Below, in pieces: positions 41,442 to 53,446 of a stretch of 64,000 bases of DNA (positions are counted from its first letter, which is position 1; every line of letters begins with the position of its first letter). This DNA comes from Clostridium sp. D33t1_170424_F3 (GTDB lineage: Bacteria; Bacillota; Clostridia; Oscillospirales; Acutalibacteraceae), in assembly GCF_015667585.1 (NCBI RefSeq), contig NZ_JADPEG010000002.1, forward strand, positions 124,001-188,000, given 5' to 3'. Position numbers and translations under genes: made by a program. Under the pieces are notes generated by a model. The model was not told the origin of the DNA, searched no databases, and saw nothing but the letters and a program-made list of their open reading frames with translations.

Positions 41442-42122
41442 TTACGCCGGTTCCGATATATGCTCGCTGTAATGGTGCGCTTCCTCCAGCATCATATCCT
41501 TGACCTTCATCAGACGAATCTGCGTACTGCGCTCGTTTTCATCCAGCTTCATGGTAATATACTTGATATTCGCCTGCATCTGCGGAATCATCACGTGCTC
41601 CAGCGCGTTGACACGGCGGCGCGTCTTCTCAATCTCCGCGGCCATCAACTGACAGGACTTTTCACACTCCGCCAGCCGCAGCATCTCCGGCAGCAGGTCC
41701 GCAAGGGACTTTACCGCCGCGTCCAGATCGCTGGACGTAAAGGCGAAGCCGTAAGAATAGATGTCGTTTGCATCCGACGTCCGCGTCTGATAGGTAAACA
41801 CCGGGATTTCCACACTCATGACATTGCGGTTTCCGCACTCCAGAGATACTTCCTGCTTGGGCGTCATCAGCGCCACGTCGAGAACCTGATCCTGCATGCC
41901 GGCGCGTGCCAGCACAAAATTCTGGTTGGCGGCGGCAATGCCGGCCTCCACTTTCTCACGCAGAGCTTTGTTTTCCCGTACCAGGTCGAGGAACTGGCGC
42001 ATTAGCTCGTCGCGCTTGTCCTTAAGCAGTTTATGGCCCCGTACGGCCGTAATCAGTTTCTTTTTAAGACGCGTCAATTCCATACGCGTCGGGTTTACAT
42101 GGGTAGCAGCCAAAGTCTTCAT
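41442..42122 (-). CDS. ntpD: V-type ATP synthase subunit D
   Basis: This 226-residue coiled-coil protein is the central-stalk rotor subunit D of the V/A-type ATPase. The N-terminal NPTRMELTRLKKKLITAVRG and KLLKDKRDELMRQF are diagnostic, as is the C-terminal ALEHVMIPQMQANIKYI. It rotates inside the A3B3 head. The AGGGGGG ribosome site abuts the ATG, an unusually short spacing. It is separated from the B gene by 245 bases holding an 88-bp tandem repeat; elsewhere the operon is tightly packed. Confidence 0.95.
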   Translation of the reverse strand: MKTLAATHVNPTRMELTRLKKKLITAVRGHKLLKDKRDELMRQFLDLVRENKALREKVEAGIAAANQNFVLARAGMQDQVLDVALMTPKQEVSLECGNRNVMSVEIPVFTYQTRTSDANDIYSYGFAFTSSDLDAAVKSLADLLPEMLRLAECEKSCQLMAAEIEKTRRRVNALEHVMIPQMQANIKYITMKLDENERSTQIRLMKVKDMMLEEAHHYSEHISEPA

Positions 42123-42184
42123 CCCCCCTGACGATGCAATTGGTTACTTGATGGGGCACTCCCAGGTTTTAAAAAAGCTCTGAA

Positions 42185-42377
42185 TGCAAACTCTCCCTGC
42201 CCGGGAGCTTTGTCTTTCTGTCCCGCCCGGTACCGCTTTTGGCTTTCACCATGGTTCAGGGCGGGTCGTGCATGCAAACTCCCTTTGCCCGGGAGCTTTG
42301 TCTTTCCGTCCCGCCCGGTACCGCTTTTGACTTTCACGGTGGTTCAGGGCGGGCCGTGCATGCAAACTCAGTTTGCC
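42185..42377. repeat. 88-bp tandem repeat (2.2 copies) between the B and D subunit genes
   Basis: Copies start at TGCAAACTC at positions 42185, 42273 and 42361, giving a period of exactly 88 bases; the third copy is truncated after ~17 bases and contains the stop codon of the B-subunit gene. The two full copies differ at only a few positions. Each contains CCCGCCC and GGGCGGG arms (and inner ACCGC/GGTGGT) that can form a strong hairpin, plus GCAAA/TTTGC arms. The period is not a multiple of 3, so it is not coding. Origin by duplication from the 3' end of the B gene is suggested by the shared junction. Confidence 0.9.
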
Positions 42378-43741
42378 TCGTAATACTGATCAAGGAAGAC
42401 GTCCTTGATACGCTTCAGCTCGCTGCGGGGCAGGATGGACAACAGCTTCCAGCCGATGGCCAGCGTCTCTTCGATATCGCGGTTTGCGTCGTACCCCTGG
42501 GAGACATACTCCTGTTCAAAGGCGTCCGCAAACTTGGCATACAGTTTGTCAATATCCGTCAAAGCCGCTTCGCCCAGAATGGTCATGAGCTCCTTGGCCT
42601 CCTTGCCGCGTGCATATGCCGCAAAAAGCTGGTTCATCGTATTCGCATGGTCGGCGCGGGTTTTTCCCTCGCCGATACCCTTGTCCTTCAGACGGGACAG
42701 GGACGGCAGTACGTCGATCGGCGGCGTGACGCCCTTGCGGAACAGTTCACGGCTCAGGATAATCTGCCCTTCCGTGATATAGCCCGTCAGATCGGGGATC
42801 GGGTGGGTCTTATCGTCTTCGGGCATGGTCAGGATCGGGATCATTGTGATACTGCCGTTCTTGCCCTTCTGCCGTCCGGCGCGCTCATAGAGCGACGCAA
42901 GGTCCGTATACATGTAGCCCGGATAGCCGCGGCGGCCCGGTACTTCCTTGCGCGCAGCGGAGACTTCACGCAATGCGTCGGCATAGTTGGTGATGTCCGT
43001 CAGGATAACCAGCACGTGCATATTCTTCTCAAACGCGAGATACTCCGCGGCGGTCAGCGCCATACGCGGCGTCGCGATACGCTCAACCGCCGGGTCGTTC
43101 GCCAGGTTGACAAACATGACAGTACGGTCGATCGCGCCTGTCTCTTTAAAGCTTTGAATAAAGAAGTTTGACTCTTCAAACGTAATACCCATGGCGGCAA
43201 ACACAACCGCAAACGGCTCGCTTGTCCCGCGCACCTTTGCCTGACGCGCAATCTGCGCCGCCAGATTGGCGTGCGGCAAACCGCTGGCGGAGAAAATCGG
43301 CAGCTTCTGCCCGCGCACCAGCGTGTTCAGGCCGTCGATGGCGGAGATCCCTGTCTGAATAAACTCCTGCGGATAGTTGCGCGCCGCCGGATTCATCGGC
43401 AGGCCGTTGATGTCCATGCGCTTGTCCGGCAGAATCTCCGGGCCGCCGTCGATCGGACGGCCCAGGCCGTCGAACACGCGGCTGAGCATGTCTTCGGAAA
43501 CGCCCAATTCCATGCTGCGGCCCAGAAATCGCACCTTGCTGTTGCTCAGGTTGATGCCGGTGGAGCTTTCAAAGAGCTGCATCAGCGCGTTGCCGCCGTC
43601 GATCTCCAGGACCTTGCAGCGGCGCTTTTCCCCGCTGAACAGCTCAATTTCGCCCAGTTCGTTGTACGTGACGCCTTCCACGCCGCGCACCAGCATCAGA
43701 GGACCCGCAACCTCCTGTATCGTCCGGTATTCCTTTGGCAT
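42368..43741 (-). CDS. ntpB: V-type ATP synthase subunit B
   Basis: The 457-residue product is the non-catalytic nucleotide-binding B subunit of the V/A-type ATPase head. It shows [58 protein letters not shown] (degenerate P-loop of B subunits), [20 protein letters not shown] and [15 protein letters not shown]. The start codon overlaps nothing but follows the A-gene stop within one base. The C-terminal codons border the 88-bp tandem repeat. Confidence 0.97.
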   Translation of the reverse strand: MPKEYRTIQEVAGPLMLVRGVEGVTYNELGEIELFSGEKRRCKVLEIDGGNALMQLFESSTGINLSNSKVRFLGRSMELGVSEDMLSRVFDGLGRPIDGGPEILPDKRMDINGLPMNPAARNYPQEFIQTGISAIDGLNTLVRGQKLPIFSASGLPHANLAAQIARQAKVRGTSEPFAVVFAAMGITFEESNFFIQSFKETGAIDRTVMFVNLANDPAVERIATPRMALTAAEYLAFEKNMHVLVILTDITNYADALREVSAARKEVPGRRGYPGYMYTDLASLYERAGRQKGKNGSITMIPILTMPEDDKTHPIPDLTGYITEGQIILSRELFRKGVTPPIDVLPSLSRLKDKGIGEGKTRADHANTMNQLFAAYARGKEAKELMTILGEAALTDIDKLYAKFADAFEQEYVSQGYDANRDIEETLAIGWKLLSILPRSELKRIKDVFLDQYYEAN

Positions 43742-45511
43742 TTAGAAGTCCTCCTTTTGCGAAAGCTCTTCAATCTGTTTGGAAAGCGCTTTCAAAATTG
43801 CCTGGTATTCGCTCTGCATCTCTTTTTCTTCAATATATTTGAAGCGGCCGATGCGCTCACGCACGGGCAGCTTGACCAGATCGTCCACAGAAACGCCCTT
43901 GTCCAGCGCTTCCACCGCCTGGTCATAATAATCCAGCACCAGCTGCATCATTGTGAACTGCTTGGGAAGAGGCGTATAGGTGTCCGTCTCATGGAAAGCA
44001 TCCTGATGCAGGAAGTCTTCGCGGATGGAACGGGAAGCCTCCAGCTTGAGGCGGTCCGGCGCGGAAAGCGCGTCCATACCGACCAGCTGTACAATTTCGT
44101 TCAGCTCGGCTTCCTCCTGCAGCAGGCGCATCAAACGGCCGCGCAGGTTCATCCAGTCTGGATTCACTTTATCGTTAAACCAGTTCCGCATGGTATCCAC
44201 ATAGAGGGAATAGCTGGTCAGCCAGTTGACCGCCGGGAAATGGCGTTTATACGCCAGATCGGAGTCCAGGCTCCAGAAGACTTTGACGATACGCAGCGTC
44301 GCCTGCGAGACCGGCTCGGAAATATCGCCGCCCGGAGGGGAAACCGCGCCGATTACGGAGAGCGCCCCCTCCCGGTTTTCGCTGCCGACGGTCACGACGC
44401 GGCCCGCGCGCTCGTAGAACTGCGCCAAACGGCTGCCCAGATACGCCGGGTATCCTTCTTCACCGGGCATTTCCTCCAGACGTCCGGACATCTCACGCAG
44501 CGCTTCCGCCCAGCGGGAGGTGGAGTCCGCCATCAGCGCGACGGAATAGCCCATATCGCGGAAATATTCCGCGATGGTGATGCCGGTATAGATGGACGCC
44601 TCACGCGCCGCAACGGGCATATCGGAGGTGTTGGCAATCAGCACGGTGCGTTCCATCAGAGAGAAACCCGTCTTCGGATCCTTCAGCTCCGGGAACTCGT
44701 TCAAAACGTCCGTCATTTCGTTGCCGCGCTCGCCGCAGCCGATATAGACAACGATGTCCGCCTCCGCCCATTTTGCCAGCTGGTGCTGCACAACGGTCTT
44801 TCCGCTGCCAAACGGGCCGGGGACTGCCGCCACGCCGCCTTTTGCAATCGGGAACAGCGTATCAATGACGCGCTGGCCCGTCACCAACGGCATATCCGGG
44901 GAGAGCTTCTGCTGATATGGACGGCCCACGCGGACCGGCCATTTCTGCATCAATGCAATATTCTGGCTCAAGCCGTTCGGGGTATCCACCACTGCGACGG
45001 TCTCGTCAATGGCGTAGTCGCCCTCCTTGATGGAGCGCAGCTTGCCCATCAGGCCGTTCGGCACCATAATTTTGTGCAGGACGATCTCCGTCTCCTGCAC
45101 GGTGCCGATGATGTCGCCGCCCGTCACCTTGTCGCCCGCCTTTTTCAGCGGTTTAAAATGCCATTTCTTTTTATGATCCAGCGCGGGAATTTCCACGCCG
45201 CGCTTCAGGCTGTTGCCGGTCGCCTTCATGATCTCCTCCAGCGGGCGCTGGATTCCATCGAAGATGCTGCCGATCAGGCCCGGACCGAGCTCCACGGAGA
45301 GCGGCGCGCCGGTGGATTCCACCGGTTCGCCCGGGCCAAGCCCGGAGGTCTCCTCGTAAACCTGGACGGAAGCCTGGTCGCCGTGTATCTCAATGATTTC
45401 ACCGATGAGCCGCTGTTCGCTGACGCGCACCACGTCGAACATGTTCGCGTCGCGCATGCCCTCGGCGATGACCAGCGGTCCGGCAACCTTTTTAATGGTT
45501 CCTTTGCTCAT
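43742..45511 (-). CDS. ntpA: V-type ATP synthase catalytic subunit A
   Basis: The 589-residue product is the catalytic A subunit. It shows the Walker [11 protein letters not shown] (near 230), [34 protein letters not shown] with GEEGYPAYL, and the long A-subunit-specific insertion near residues 115-190. ATG 45511 is preceded by AAAGGAAAG. It hydrolyses ATP to drive rotation (or synthesises ATP in reverse) at the cytoplasmic face. The B gene starts directly after its stop codon. Confidence 0.97.
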   Translation of the reverse strand: MSKGTIKKVAGPLVIAEGMRDANMFDVVRVSEQRLIGEIIEIHGDQASVQVYEETSGLGPGEPVESTGAPLSVELGPGLIGSIFDGIQRPLEEIMKATGNSLKRGVEIPALDHKKKWHFKPLKKAGDKVTGGDIIGTVQETEIVLHKIMVPNGLMGKLRSIKEGDYAIDETVAVVDTPNGLSQNIALMQKWPVRVGRPYQQKLSPDMPLVTGQRVIDTLFPIAKGGVAAVPGPFGSGKTVVQHQLAKWAEADIVVYIGCGERGNEMTDVLNEFPELKDPKTGFSLMERTVLIANTSDMPVAAREASIYTGITIAEYFRDMGYSVALMADSTSRWAEALREMSGRLEEMPGEEGYPAYLGSRLAQFYERAGRVVTVGSENREGALSVIGAVSPPGGDISEPVSQATLRIVKVFWSLDSDLAYKRHFPAVNWLTSYSLYVDTMRNWFNDKVNPDWMNLRGRLMRLLQEEAELNEIVQLVGMDALSAPDRLKLEASRSIREDFLHQDAFHETDTYTPLPKQFTMMQLVLDYYDQAVEALDKGVSVDDLVKLPVRERIGRFKYIEEKEMQSEYQAILKALSKQIEELSQKEDF

Positions 45512-45586
45512 TGTTCTGATCTTTCCTTTCTGTGGGACTGCGCCCCAGAGTGCTGACGAAACCCGCCGGGCTTCCCCGGCAGGAAC

Positions 45587-45904
45587 TTATTGATTGAAGA
45601 TAATATCGGAGCCGACCGCCTGCTCGACGCTTTTCTTCACCGCGCGGACGCCCATGCCCGTGTTGCCGGACACGCCCGGAATCAGAATGATTGCGGGAAG
45701 CATCTGCTCGCGGTACCGGTCGATCTCGGTTTCCAGGGAAGCCGCCAGCGCCTCGGTGATATACACCACCGCATAGTCCTGCTCCGCGAAGGACCGCAGC
45801 CGGCGCGCCGCCTCCACCGGGTCCGCCACCGGATAGGTGTCAAGCCCCAGAGCCGCGAAGCCGTAAATGCTGTCCCGGTCCCCCATCACTGCAATTTTAT
45901 ACAT
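45587..45904 (-). CDS. ntpG: V-type ATP synthase subunit F
   Basis: The 105-residue product matches the central-stalk F subunit (called NtpG in Enterococcus): MYKIAVMGDRDSIYGFAALG, DYAVVYITEALA, and PAIILIPG. It lies between the C and A subunit genes, the usual position. Confidence 0.93.
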   Translation of the reverse strand: MYKIAVMGDRDSIYGFAALGLDTYPVADPVEAARRLRSFAEQDYAVVYITEALAASLETEIDRYREQMLPAIILIPGVSGNTGMGVRAVKKSVEQAVGSDIIFNQ

Positions 45905-45914
45905 GGCTCTCCCC

Positions 45915-46886
45915 CTAGTTCACATACATTTCCCGCAATCGCTCCCGGATGGATTCCATCCGCAGCTGGTTGAGCTTGCCGGAGAGAATCACCCGCACCG
46001 TTTTGATCTCGTTCTCCCTGGCCAGCACATAGGCCGCCAGAGGCGCGAGGGTAAACGGATTGTACTGCTGCGGGCGGATGCGCCGGATAATCAGGTTATC
46101 GCACCAGCGCTCAAAGGCGGAGGGCGATTCCTTCAGCTCCTGCACCGCGTCGGCGTACGGCGTTGCGGACAGATAGCTGTAGATGGCTTCCTGCCCCTCC
46201 ACCGCAGCCTGCGCCAGCTTCGCGGTATCCAGCGTATCGCAGTCCGCCAATGCGCGCCGGACAAAGTCCAGCGATTTGCCGGTTTTCTGCGCGCGCACCG
46301 CAACCTTGATGTCCGCCGCGGCCACTGTCAATTCCGCATATTCTTTGATTACCGCGTTGTCGGCGGCTTTCCCCGCCGCATGGATCGCGTCGAGCGCCGC
46401 TTTGTCAATAATCACATCGCAAAGCTGTCCGTCGCGCGTATGCAGCAGCAGGTCGAACGCTTCCTTCGCCGGGGCGCGCATGGCCTCCGGCAAAAGGGTG
46501 TAGTCCTGCTCTTGAATGGCTTTCAATATCGTTTCCCATTCCACGGCGCCGTGGGTAAAAAAGGCCTCCGGCATTTCCGTGTTGGTAAAGACCAGTTTGA
46601 TCGCCGCTTTCAGATTATGATAATCATTTTGATAGAGGAATACGTCGAACACGGAGAGATCGTCCACCAGTTCTTCCATCAGCGCCCAGGTTTTCTCCTG
46701 TTCGCCCGTGAGAATCTGCTCCGCGCTCTGCGCGCTTCCGTCGCCCCAGCCCTTGTCCGCCAGAAGCTGAAGGCACTCTTCATAGGTGCGCGCCGCAAGA
46801 AGCTGTTCCAGAAACATCCCGTTCAGCAGGGACATCTCCTTGGAGCGGATGCGCGCCACCGCATAGGTATACTGCTTTTCCGCCAT
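45915..46886 (-). CDS. ntpC: V-type ATP synthase subunit C
   Basis: The 323-residue product is the C (d-like) subunit that couples the central stalk to the membrane rotor ring. It shows YTYAVARIRSKEMSLLN, DVFLYQNDYHNLKAAIK, a ~long helical body and a C-terminal FTLAPLAAYVLARENEIKTVR with the closing NQLRMESIRERLREMYV. It starts one base after the stop of the E gene. Confidence 0.95.
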   Translation of the reverse strand: MAEKQYTYAVARIRSKEMSLLNGMFLEQLLAARTYEECLQLLADKGWGDGSAQSAEQILTGEQEKTWALMEELVDDLSVFDVFLYQNDYHNLKAAIKLVFTNTEMPEAFFTHGAVEWETILKAIQEQDYTLLPEAMRAPAKEAFDLLLHTRDGQLCDVIIDKAALDAIHAAGKAADNAVIKEYAELTVAAADIKVAVRAQKTGKSLDFVRRALADCDTLDTAKLAQAAVEGQEAIYSYLSATPYADAVQELKESPSAFERWCDNLIIRRIRPQQYNPFTLAPLAAYVLARENEIKTVRVILSGKLNQLRMESIRERLREMYVN

Positions 46887-46887
46887 A

Positions 46888-47487
46888 TCAGTGCCCTCCC
46901 GGGAAGAGCAGCGCGTGAATTTCGTCCTGCAAACCTTCCTTCGCGGCGTCGAACAGCGCCGAGAACGAGCAGTTCTGTTCGATCCCGCCGTAGGTCAATA
47001 CAAAACCGCCGTCGATGTTCCGCGTCTCCCCGGAGAGCGTCAGCTTTGCGCCGGCGGGGACCGCCTTTTCCAGCCGGGAGGCAAAATCCTTCGGCAGGCG
47101 CTGCAAGTCCTTTTGGTTGAATAAAATCTCCCCGTCCTGAGGCAGGGCGTATTTTTTTACCATTTTTAAAATATTGGAGAAGTATTCCTCCGGCGGCAGC
47201 TCTACCGCGGCCTGCAGCGCGCGCTCCATCGTCTCGCCGATGATCTGCTGCTTCGCCGCAAGGACGCTTTTTCTCTTTTGCAGAGCAGCGGCGGACACGG
47301 CGCGCTCCCGCATCGCCTTTGCCTCGTCCTTCGCGCGGTTAATGGTCTCTTCCCCCTGCACCGCGCCTTGAACCTTTGCGTCCTGCCGAATTTGAAACGC
47401 CTGATTTTCCGCGTCTTCCAGCACAGCCGCAGCGGACGCCGCGGCATCGTCCTCAATTTGTTTGATGATCTTTTCGAGTCCAGTCAT
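46888..47487 (-). CDS. ntpE: V-type ATP synthase subunit E
   Basis: The 199-residue product is the peripheral-stalk E subunit. An N-terminal helical Ala/Glu-rich coiled coil (about 1-100) is followed by an alpha/beta C-terminal domain containing NIDGGFVLTYGGIEQNCSF, the conserved E-subunit signature. It pairs with the H/G-type subunit encoded at the start of the operon. Confidence 0.94.
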   Translation of the reverse strand: MTGLEKIIKQIEDDAAASAAAVLEDAENQAFQIRQDAKVQGAVQGEETINRAKDEAKAMRERAVSAAALQKRKSVLAAKQQIIGETMERALQAAVELPPEEYFSNILKMVKKYALPQDGEILFNQKDLQRLPKDFASRLEKAVPAGAKLTLSGETRNIDGGFVLTYGGIEQNCSFSALFDAAKEGLQDEIHALLFPGGH

Positions 47488-47536
47488 GAGCAGCGCTCCT
47501 TTTCCAATTCATTTTTCCCAATCGGGGCGCTGGTTC

Positions 47537-50034
<2,498 letters not shown>

Positions 50035-50070
50035 AAGTGCCATACCTCCTTTGCTTTGCACGGGAACCGG

Positions 50071-50382
50071 CTAACCCACCAGCTCCTTTAAAATCCGTGC
50101 AGCCGCTTCTTTTTCTTTTTTGCGCGCGCCGGCCTGCAAAGCTGAAATTTCCTCTTTGGTGCTCTGCTGGACCTTTATTGTCTCCGCCTCGCTCTGCTTC
50201 TGAGCCGCGTTGAGCGCCGCCTGCGCTTCCTTTTGCGCGTCGGCAGCGATCTCTGCCACGGTCTTTTCCGCATCGCTCCGGGCCTGCTTCAGGATTTCCT
50301 CCGCCCTTCGCGCGGCGTCGCGCTCCGCCTGTTCCGCTTTTTGCTCGGCCTCGCGCACGGCGTCGATCATCTGCTGTGCCAT
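50071..50382 (-). CDS. V-type ATP synthase subunit H/G-like (peripheral stalk)
   Basis: The 103-residue product is almost entirely one charged Ala/Glu/Lys-rich helix (REAEQKAEQAERDAARRAEE and on), as in the G/H (NtpF-type) peripheral-stalk subunits that form a coiled coil with subunit E. Position as first gene of the operon, followed by I, agrees. GGGGGTGA precedes the ATG by seven bases. Confidence 0.85.
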   Translation of the reverse strand: MAQQMIDAVREAEQKAEQAERDAARRAEEILKQARSDAEKTVAEIAADAQKEAQAALNAAQKQSEAETIKVQQSTKEEISALQAGARKKEKEAAARILKELVG

Positions 50383-50474
50383 TGATTTTCACCCCCTGTA
50401 TCGGTTACTATGAGCTCACCCGGCCGCACAGCTGCGGCCCTGCGCGCTTTTGATAAATCTGTAAAATCATATTC

Positions 50475-50491
50475 TTTTGGGATTCCCAAAA
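50475..50491. promoter_or_regulatory. Palindromic candidate operator of the V-ATPase operon
   Basis: TTTTGGGATTCCCAAAA is a perfect 17-base palindrome (8-1-8). It covers roughly +2 to +18 relative to the start expected from the promoter at 50500-50528, a position suited to repression. No regulator can be named. Confidence 0.5.
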
Positions 50492-50499
50492 TTATATTC

Positions 50500-50528
50500 A
50501 TTGTACATGAAAATAGAGGAAAGTGCAA
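50500..50528 (-). promoter_or_regulatory. SigA-type promoter of the V-ATPase operon
   Basis: -35 TTGCAC (50523-50528) and -10 TACAAT (50500-50505) on the minus strand with a 17-base spacer, ~118 bases before the first ATG. The intergenic stretch 50383-50782 holds this, the palindrome and the divergent serC promoter, and no gene. Confidence 0.6.
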
Positions 50529-50697
50529 CAACATAAACCAACTTATTTCTAAAAATCTTTCCATTTTGTACAATGTGTTTCATTTTGTCCGCTTTCCTGA
50601 TAATATGACGAAACTCCGAACGGGATTCGCCGGTTTTCCATACAAAAAAGCTTGGAAAATCCCGCCGTTTTTTAAATATTTTTATCGAGCGCTTCCA

Positions 50698-50726
50698 TTG
50701 ATTTTAGTTTACTAAAGCGGTATAAT
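50698..50726 (+). promoter_or_regulatory. SigA-type promoter of serC-serA
   Basis: -35 TTGATT (50698-50703), perfect -10 TATAAT (50721-50726), 17-base spacer; 56 bases before the serC ATG. I saw no T-box or riboswitch in the short leader. Confidence 0.8.
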
Positions 50727-50782
50727 TAATAACATTATAGTCTGCTCACAGAAGCAGTAATTTATAGGAGGTTGCACTACAT

Positions 50783-51868
50783 ATGAAACGCGTTTACAAC
50801 TTTTCCGCGGGCCCCTCGATGCTGCCCGAAGCTGTTCTTCGCCGCGCTGCGGACGAAATGCTGGACTACCAGGGCAGCGGCCAATCTGTGATGGAAATGT
50901 CCCACCGCTCCAAGGTCTACGAGGGCATTATCAATTCTGCTGAAAGTCTGCTTCGCGAAGTGATGAATATCCCCGACAATTACAAGGTTTTGTTCTTGCA
51001 GGGCGGTGCATCCTCTCAATTTGCGATGGTGCCGATGAACCTGATGACCAAAAGCAACAAGGCGGATTTCGTCATCACCGGCCAGTGGGCCACCAAAGCG
51101 TATAAGGAAGCGGCCCGCTACGGCACGGCCAATATCGTGGCTTCCTCCAAGGACCAGACCTTCAACTATATCCCGGAGCTGGATTCTTCCACCTTCACCA
51201 AGGATGCGGACTACTTCCACATCTGCCTGAACAATACCATCTACGGCACCAAGTTCACCAAACTGCCGGAAACCGGCGATGTGCCGCTGGTGGCGGACAT
51301 CTCCTCCTGCATCCTGAGCGAGCCGATTGACGTGAGCAAGTTTGGCATTCTGTATGCGGGCGCACAGAAGAATATGGGCCCCGCCGGCCTGACGGTCGTC
51401 ATCATCCGCGAGGACCTCGTCGGCAATGCGATGGACATCACGCCCACCATGTTCAACTATCAGACGCACGTGGACAACGGTTCCATGTTCAACACCCCGC
51501 CGTGCTACAGCATCTACATGTGCATGCTGGTGCTCGACTGGATCAAGAACACCATGGGCGGCCTGGATGAGATGAAAAAATACAACGAGAAAAAGGCCGG
51601 TATCCTTTACGATTATCTGGACAGTTCCAAGATGTTCCGCGGCACCGTCGTCGCGAAGGACCGTTCCCTGATGAACGTCCCGTTCGTCACCGACAGCGAG
51701 GAGCTGAACGCCAAGTTCGTGAAAGAAGCCGCTGCAAACGACTTCGTCAACCTGAAGGGCCACCGTTCCGTCGGCGGCATGCGCGCTTCCATCTACAATG
51801 CAATGCCGATGGAAGGCGTGGAGAAACTGGTTGCCTTCATGAAGAAGTTTGAAGAAGAGAACGCGTAA
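50783..51868 (+). CDS. serC: Phosphoserine aminotransferase
   Basis: The 361-residue PLP enzyme converts 3-phosphohydroxypyruvate and glutamate to phosphoserine in serine synthesis. It begins RVYNFSAGPSMLPEAVL, has VMEMSHRSKVYEGI and LFLQGGASSQFAMVPMNL, the PLP lysine in YAGAQKNMGPAG, and the closing GHRSVGGMRASIYNAMP. These are all class V aminotransferase SerC signatures. AGGAGG lies upstream of the ATG. serA follows 61 bases downstream on the same transcript. Confidence 0.97.
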   Translation: MKRVYNFSAGPSMLPEAVLRRAADEMLDYQGSGQSVMEMSHRSKVYEGIINSAESLLREVMNIPDNYKVLFLQGGASSQFAMVPMNLMTKSNKADFVITGQWATKAYKEAARYGTANIVASSKDQTFNYIPELDSSTFTKDADYFHICLNNTIYGTKFTKLPETGDVPLVADISSCILSEPIDVSKFGILYAGAQKNMGPAGLTVVIIREDLVGNAMDITPTMFNYQTHVDNGSMFNTPPCYSIYMCMLVLDWIKNTMGGLDEMKKYNEKKAGILYDYLDSSKMFRGTVVAKDRSLMNVPFVTDSEELNAKFVKEAAANDFVNLKGHRSVGGMRASIYNAMPMEGVEKLVAFMKKFEEENA

Positions 51869-51929
51869 CAGGGCTGCATATTATAGGAAGATGGGAACCC
51901 ATTAAATTTGAATGGTACAGGTGATTACA

Positions 51930-53090
51930 ATGTTTAACGTTAAATGTTTGAATAAAATTTCCCCCGTGGGCACCAAGCGCTTCGGCGCAAATTACAACGT
52001 CGGCGAAGACGTGGAGAATCCGGAAGCCGTTCTGGTCCGCTCCGCTTCCATGCACGACATGGAGCTGCCGCAGAGCCTGCTGGCGATCGCCAGAGCGGGC
52101 GCGGGCGTCAACAATATCCCGCTGGACAAATGCAGCGAGGCGGGCATCTGCGTATTTAATACGCCCGGTGCAAACGCGAACGCCGTAAAAGAACTGGTGA
52201 TTGCGGGCCTGCTGCTCTCCTCCCGGAAGGTTATCTCCGGCATCGAGTGGGCCAAGACCCTCAAGGGCAACGGCGCGGATGTGACCAAGATGGTCGAAAA
52301 AGGCAAGAGCGCGTTTGTCGGTCCGGAAATCAGCGGCAAGAAGCTCGGCGTCATCGGCCTCGGCGCAATCGGCATCCTGGTTGCTAACGCGGCGAAGAGC
52401 CTGGGCATGGAAGTTTACGGCTATGACCCGTATCTGAGCGTCGACGCGGCATGGGGCCTCTCCCGTTCCACCAAGCACGCCCAGACACTGGATGAAATAT
52501 ATGCGAACTGCGATTACATCACCATGCATGTGCCGCTCACCCCGGACACCAAGGAGATGATCAACGCAGAGAGCATCGCCAAGATGCAGGATAACGTCCG
52601 CATCCTGAATTTTGCCCGCGGCGATCTGGTGAACTCCGCCGACATCCTGAAGGCACTGGCGGACGGCAAGGTTTCCGCCTATGTCACCGACTTCCCGACC
52701 GACGAGATGCTTGGCGCGGAAGGCGTCATTGCCATCCCGCACCTCGGCGCTTCCACCCCGGAGAGCGAAGACAACTGCGCACGCATGGCGGCCGACGAGC
52801 TGAAGGATTACCTGGAGAACGGCAACATCACCCATTCTGTGAACCTGCCGAACGTCTCCATGCCGCGTGATCCGGCGTTCACCCGCGTATGCATCATCCA
52901 TCGCAATGTTCCGAACACCATCGGTCAGTTGGCCGGCAAGCTTGCGGAGTTTGGCATCAACATCGAAAATATGCAGAGCAAGTCCCGCAAGGATTACGCC
53001 TATACGATTCTCGACGTTACCGGCGATCTCAACGGCAACGCCGCCAAAATGGAAGAATCTGCGGATATTGTGAAGGTCCGTGTGATCTGA
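51930..53090 (+). CDS. serA: D-3-phosphoglycerate dehydrogenase
   Basis: The 386-residue enzyme oxidises 3-phosphoglycerate to 3-phosphohydroxypyruvate, the step before SerC. It shows ARAGAGVNNIPLDKC, the Rossmann motif GVIGLGAIGILVANAA, the conserved NFARGDLVN, the catalytic His in AIPHLGASTPESEDN, and a short C-terminal ACT-like domain (VCIIHRNVPNTIGQLAGKLA) as in serine-sensitive short forms. ATG 51930 has AGGTGA six bases upstream; an ATG six codons earlier does not. A strong terminator follows. Confidence 0.95.
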   Translation: MFNVKCLNKISPVGTKRFGANYNVGEDVENPEAVLVRSASMHDMELPQSLLAIARAGAGVNNIPLDKCSEAGICVFNTPGANANAVKELVIAGLLLSSRKVISGIEWAKTLKGNGADVTKMVEKGKSAFVGPEISGKKLGVIGLGAIGILVANAAKSLGMEVYGYDPYLSVDAAWGLSRSTKHAQTLDEIYANCDYITMHVPLTPDTKEMINAESIAKMQDNVRILNFARGDLVNSADILKALADGKVSAYVTDFPTDEMLGAEGVIAIPHLGASTPESEDNCARMAADELKDYLENGNITHSVNLPNVSMPRDPAFTRVCIIHRNVPNTIGQLAGKLAEFGINIENMQSKSRKDYAYTILDVTGDLNGNAAKMEESADIVKVRVI

Positions 53091-53113
53091 TTTCATTCAA
53101 TATAAAATAATAA

Positions 53114-53152
53114 AACCAGCCTGCGGTAAAGAAATGTACCGCAGGCTGGTTT
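53114..53152. terminator. Bidirectional terminator after serA
   Basis: CCAGCCTGCGGTA pairs perfectly with TACCGCAGGCTGG around eight bases, flanked by AAAA and TTTTT. It separates serA from the convergent small gene. Confidence 0.92.
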
Positions 53153-53323
53153 TTATTCACGCTCAAATTTATCCAGATACTTTTGCCTTTGTTCCTCCAG
53201 TAGATCTTCCGGTATGTCCACATAAATGCAGGTTTGACAACAGCCTAGGATGTCCAAATAAATGTTCTCCACTGTACAACTCTCATCCTCCCAATAAACA
53301 CAAAAATAATTTTCACACCGCAT
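53153..53323 (-). CDS. Small cysteine-rich hypothetical protein
   Basis: The 56-residue product has six Cys/near pairs (MRCENYFCVYWEDESC, LGCCQTCIYVDI) in the first two-thirds and an acidic helical end (EDLLEEQRQKYLDKFERE). Similar tiny Cys-rich proteins are common hypotheticals in Clostridia, often near phage or conjugative-element genes. ATG 53323 follows AAAGGGAG by eight bases. It could bind a metal ion; no function is known. It is divergent from a small XRE-like gene. Confidence 0.65.
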   Translation of the reverse strand: MRCENYFCVYWEDESCTVENIYLDILGCCQTCIYVDIPEDLLEEQRQKYLDKFERE

Positions 53324-53446
53324 GTTTTTTCTCCCTTTCACTTGTGTATTCCATTCATGATATGGGGATTTTATCCCTCTTATATATGATGATTATATAC
53401 CTCATAATACAAGTATGCAAGCAAAAAGTGATATGAGGGAAGATAT

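Noticed and set aside
42119-42337. 72-codon minus-strand frame in the 88-bp repeat
   Set aside because: The repeat period is not a multiple of three, the frame changes between copies and no ribosome site is present.
42185-42377. CRISPR array
   Set aside because: Only 2.2 contiguous copies of 88 bases with no spacers; it is a simple tandem repeat.
43271-45556. 761-codon plus-strand frame across the A/B subunit genes
   Set aside because: Antisense shadow of ntpA/ntpB, which are unambiguous on the minus strand.
50367-50573. 68-codon minus-strand frame in front of the V-ATPase operon
   Set aside because: No ribosome site, starts within the promoter region and overlaps the first V-ATPase gene.
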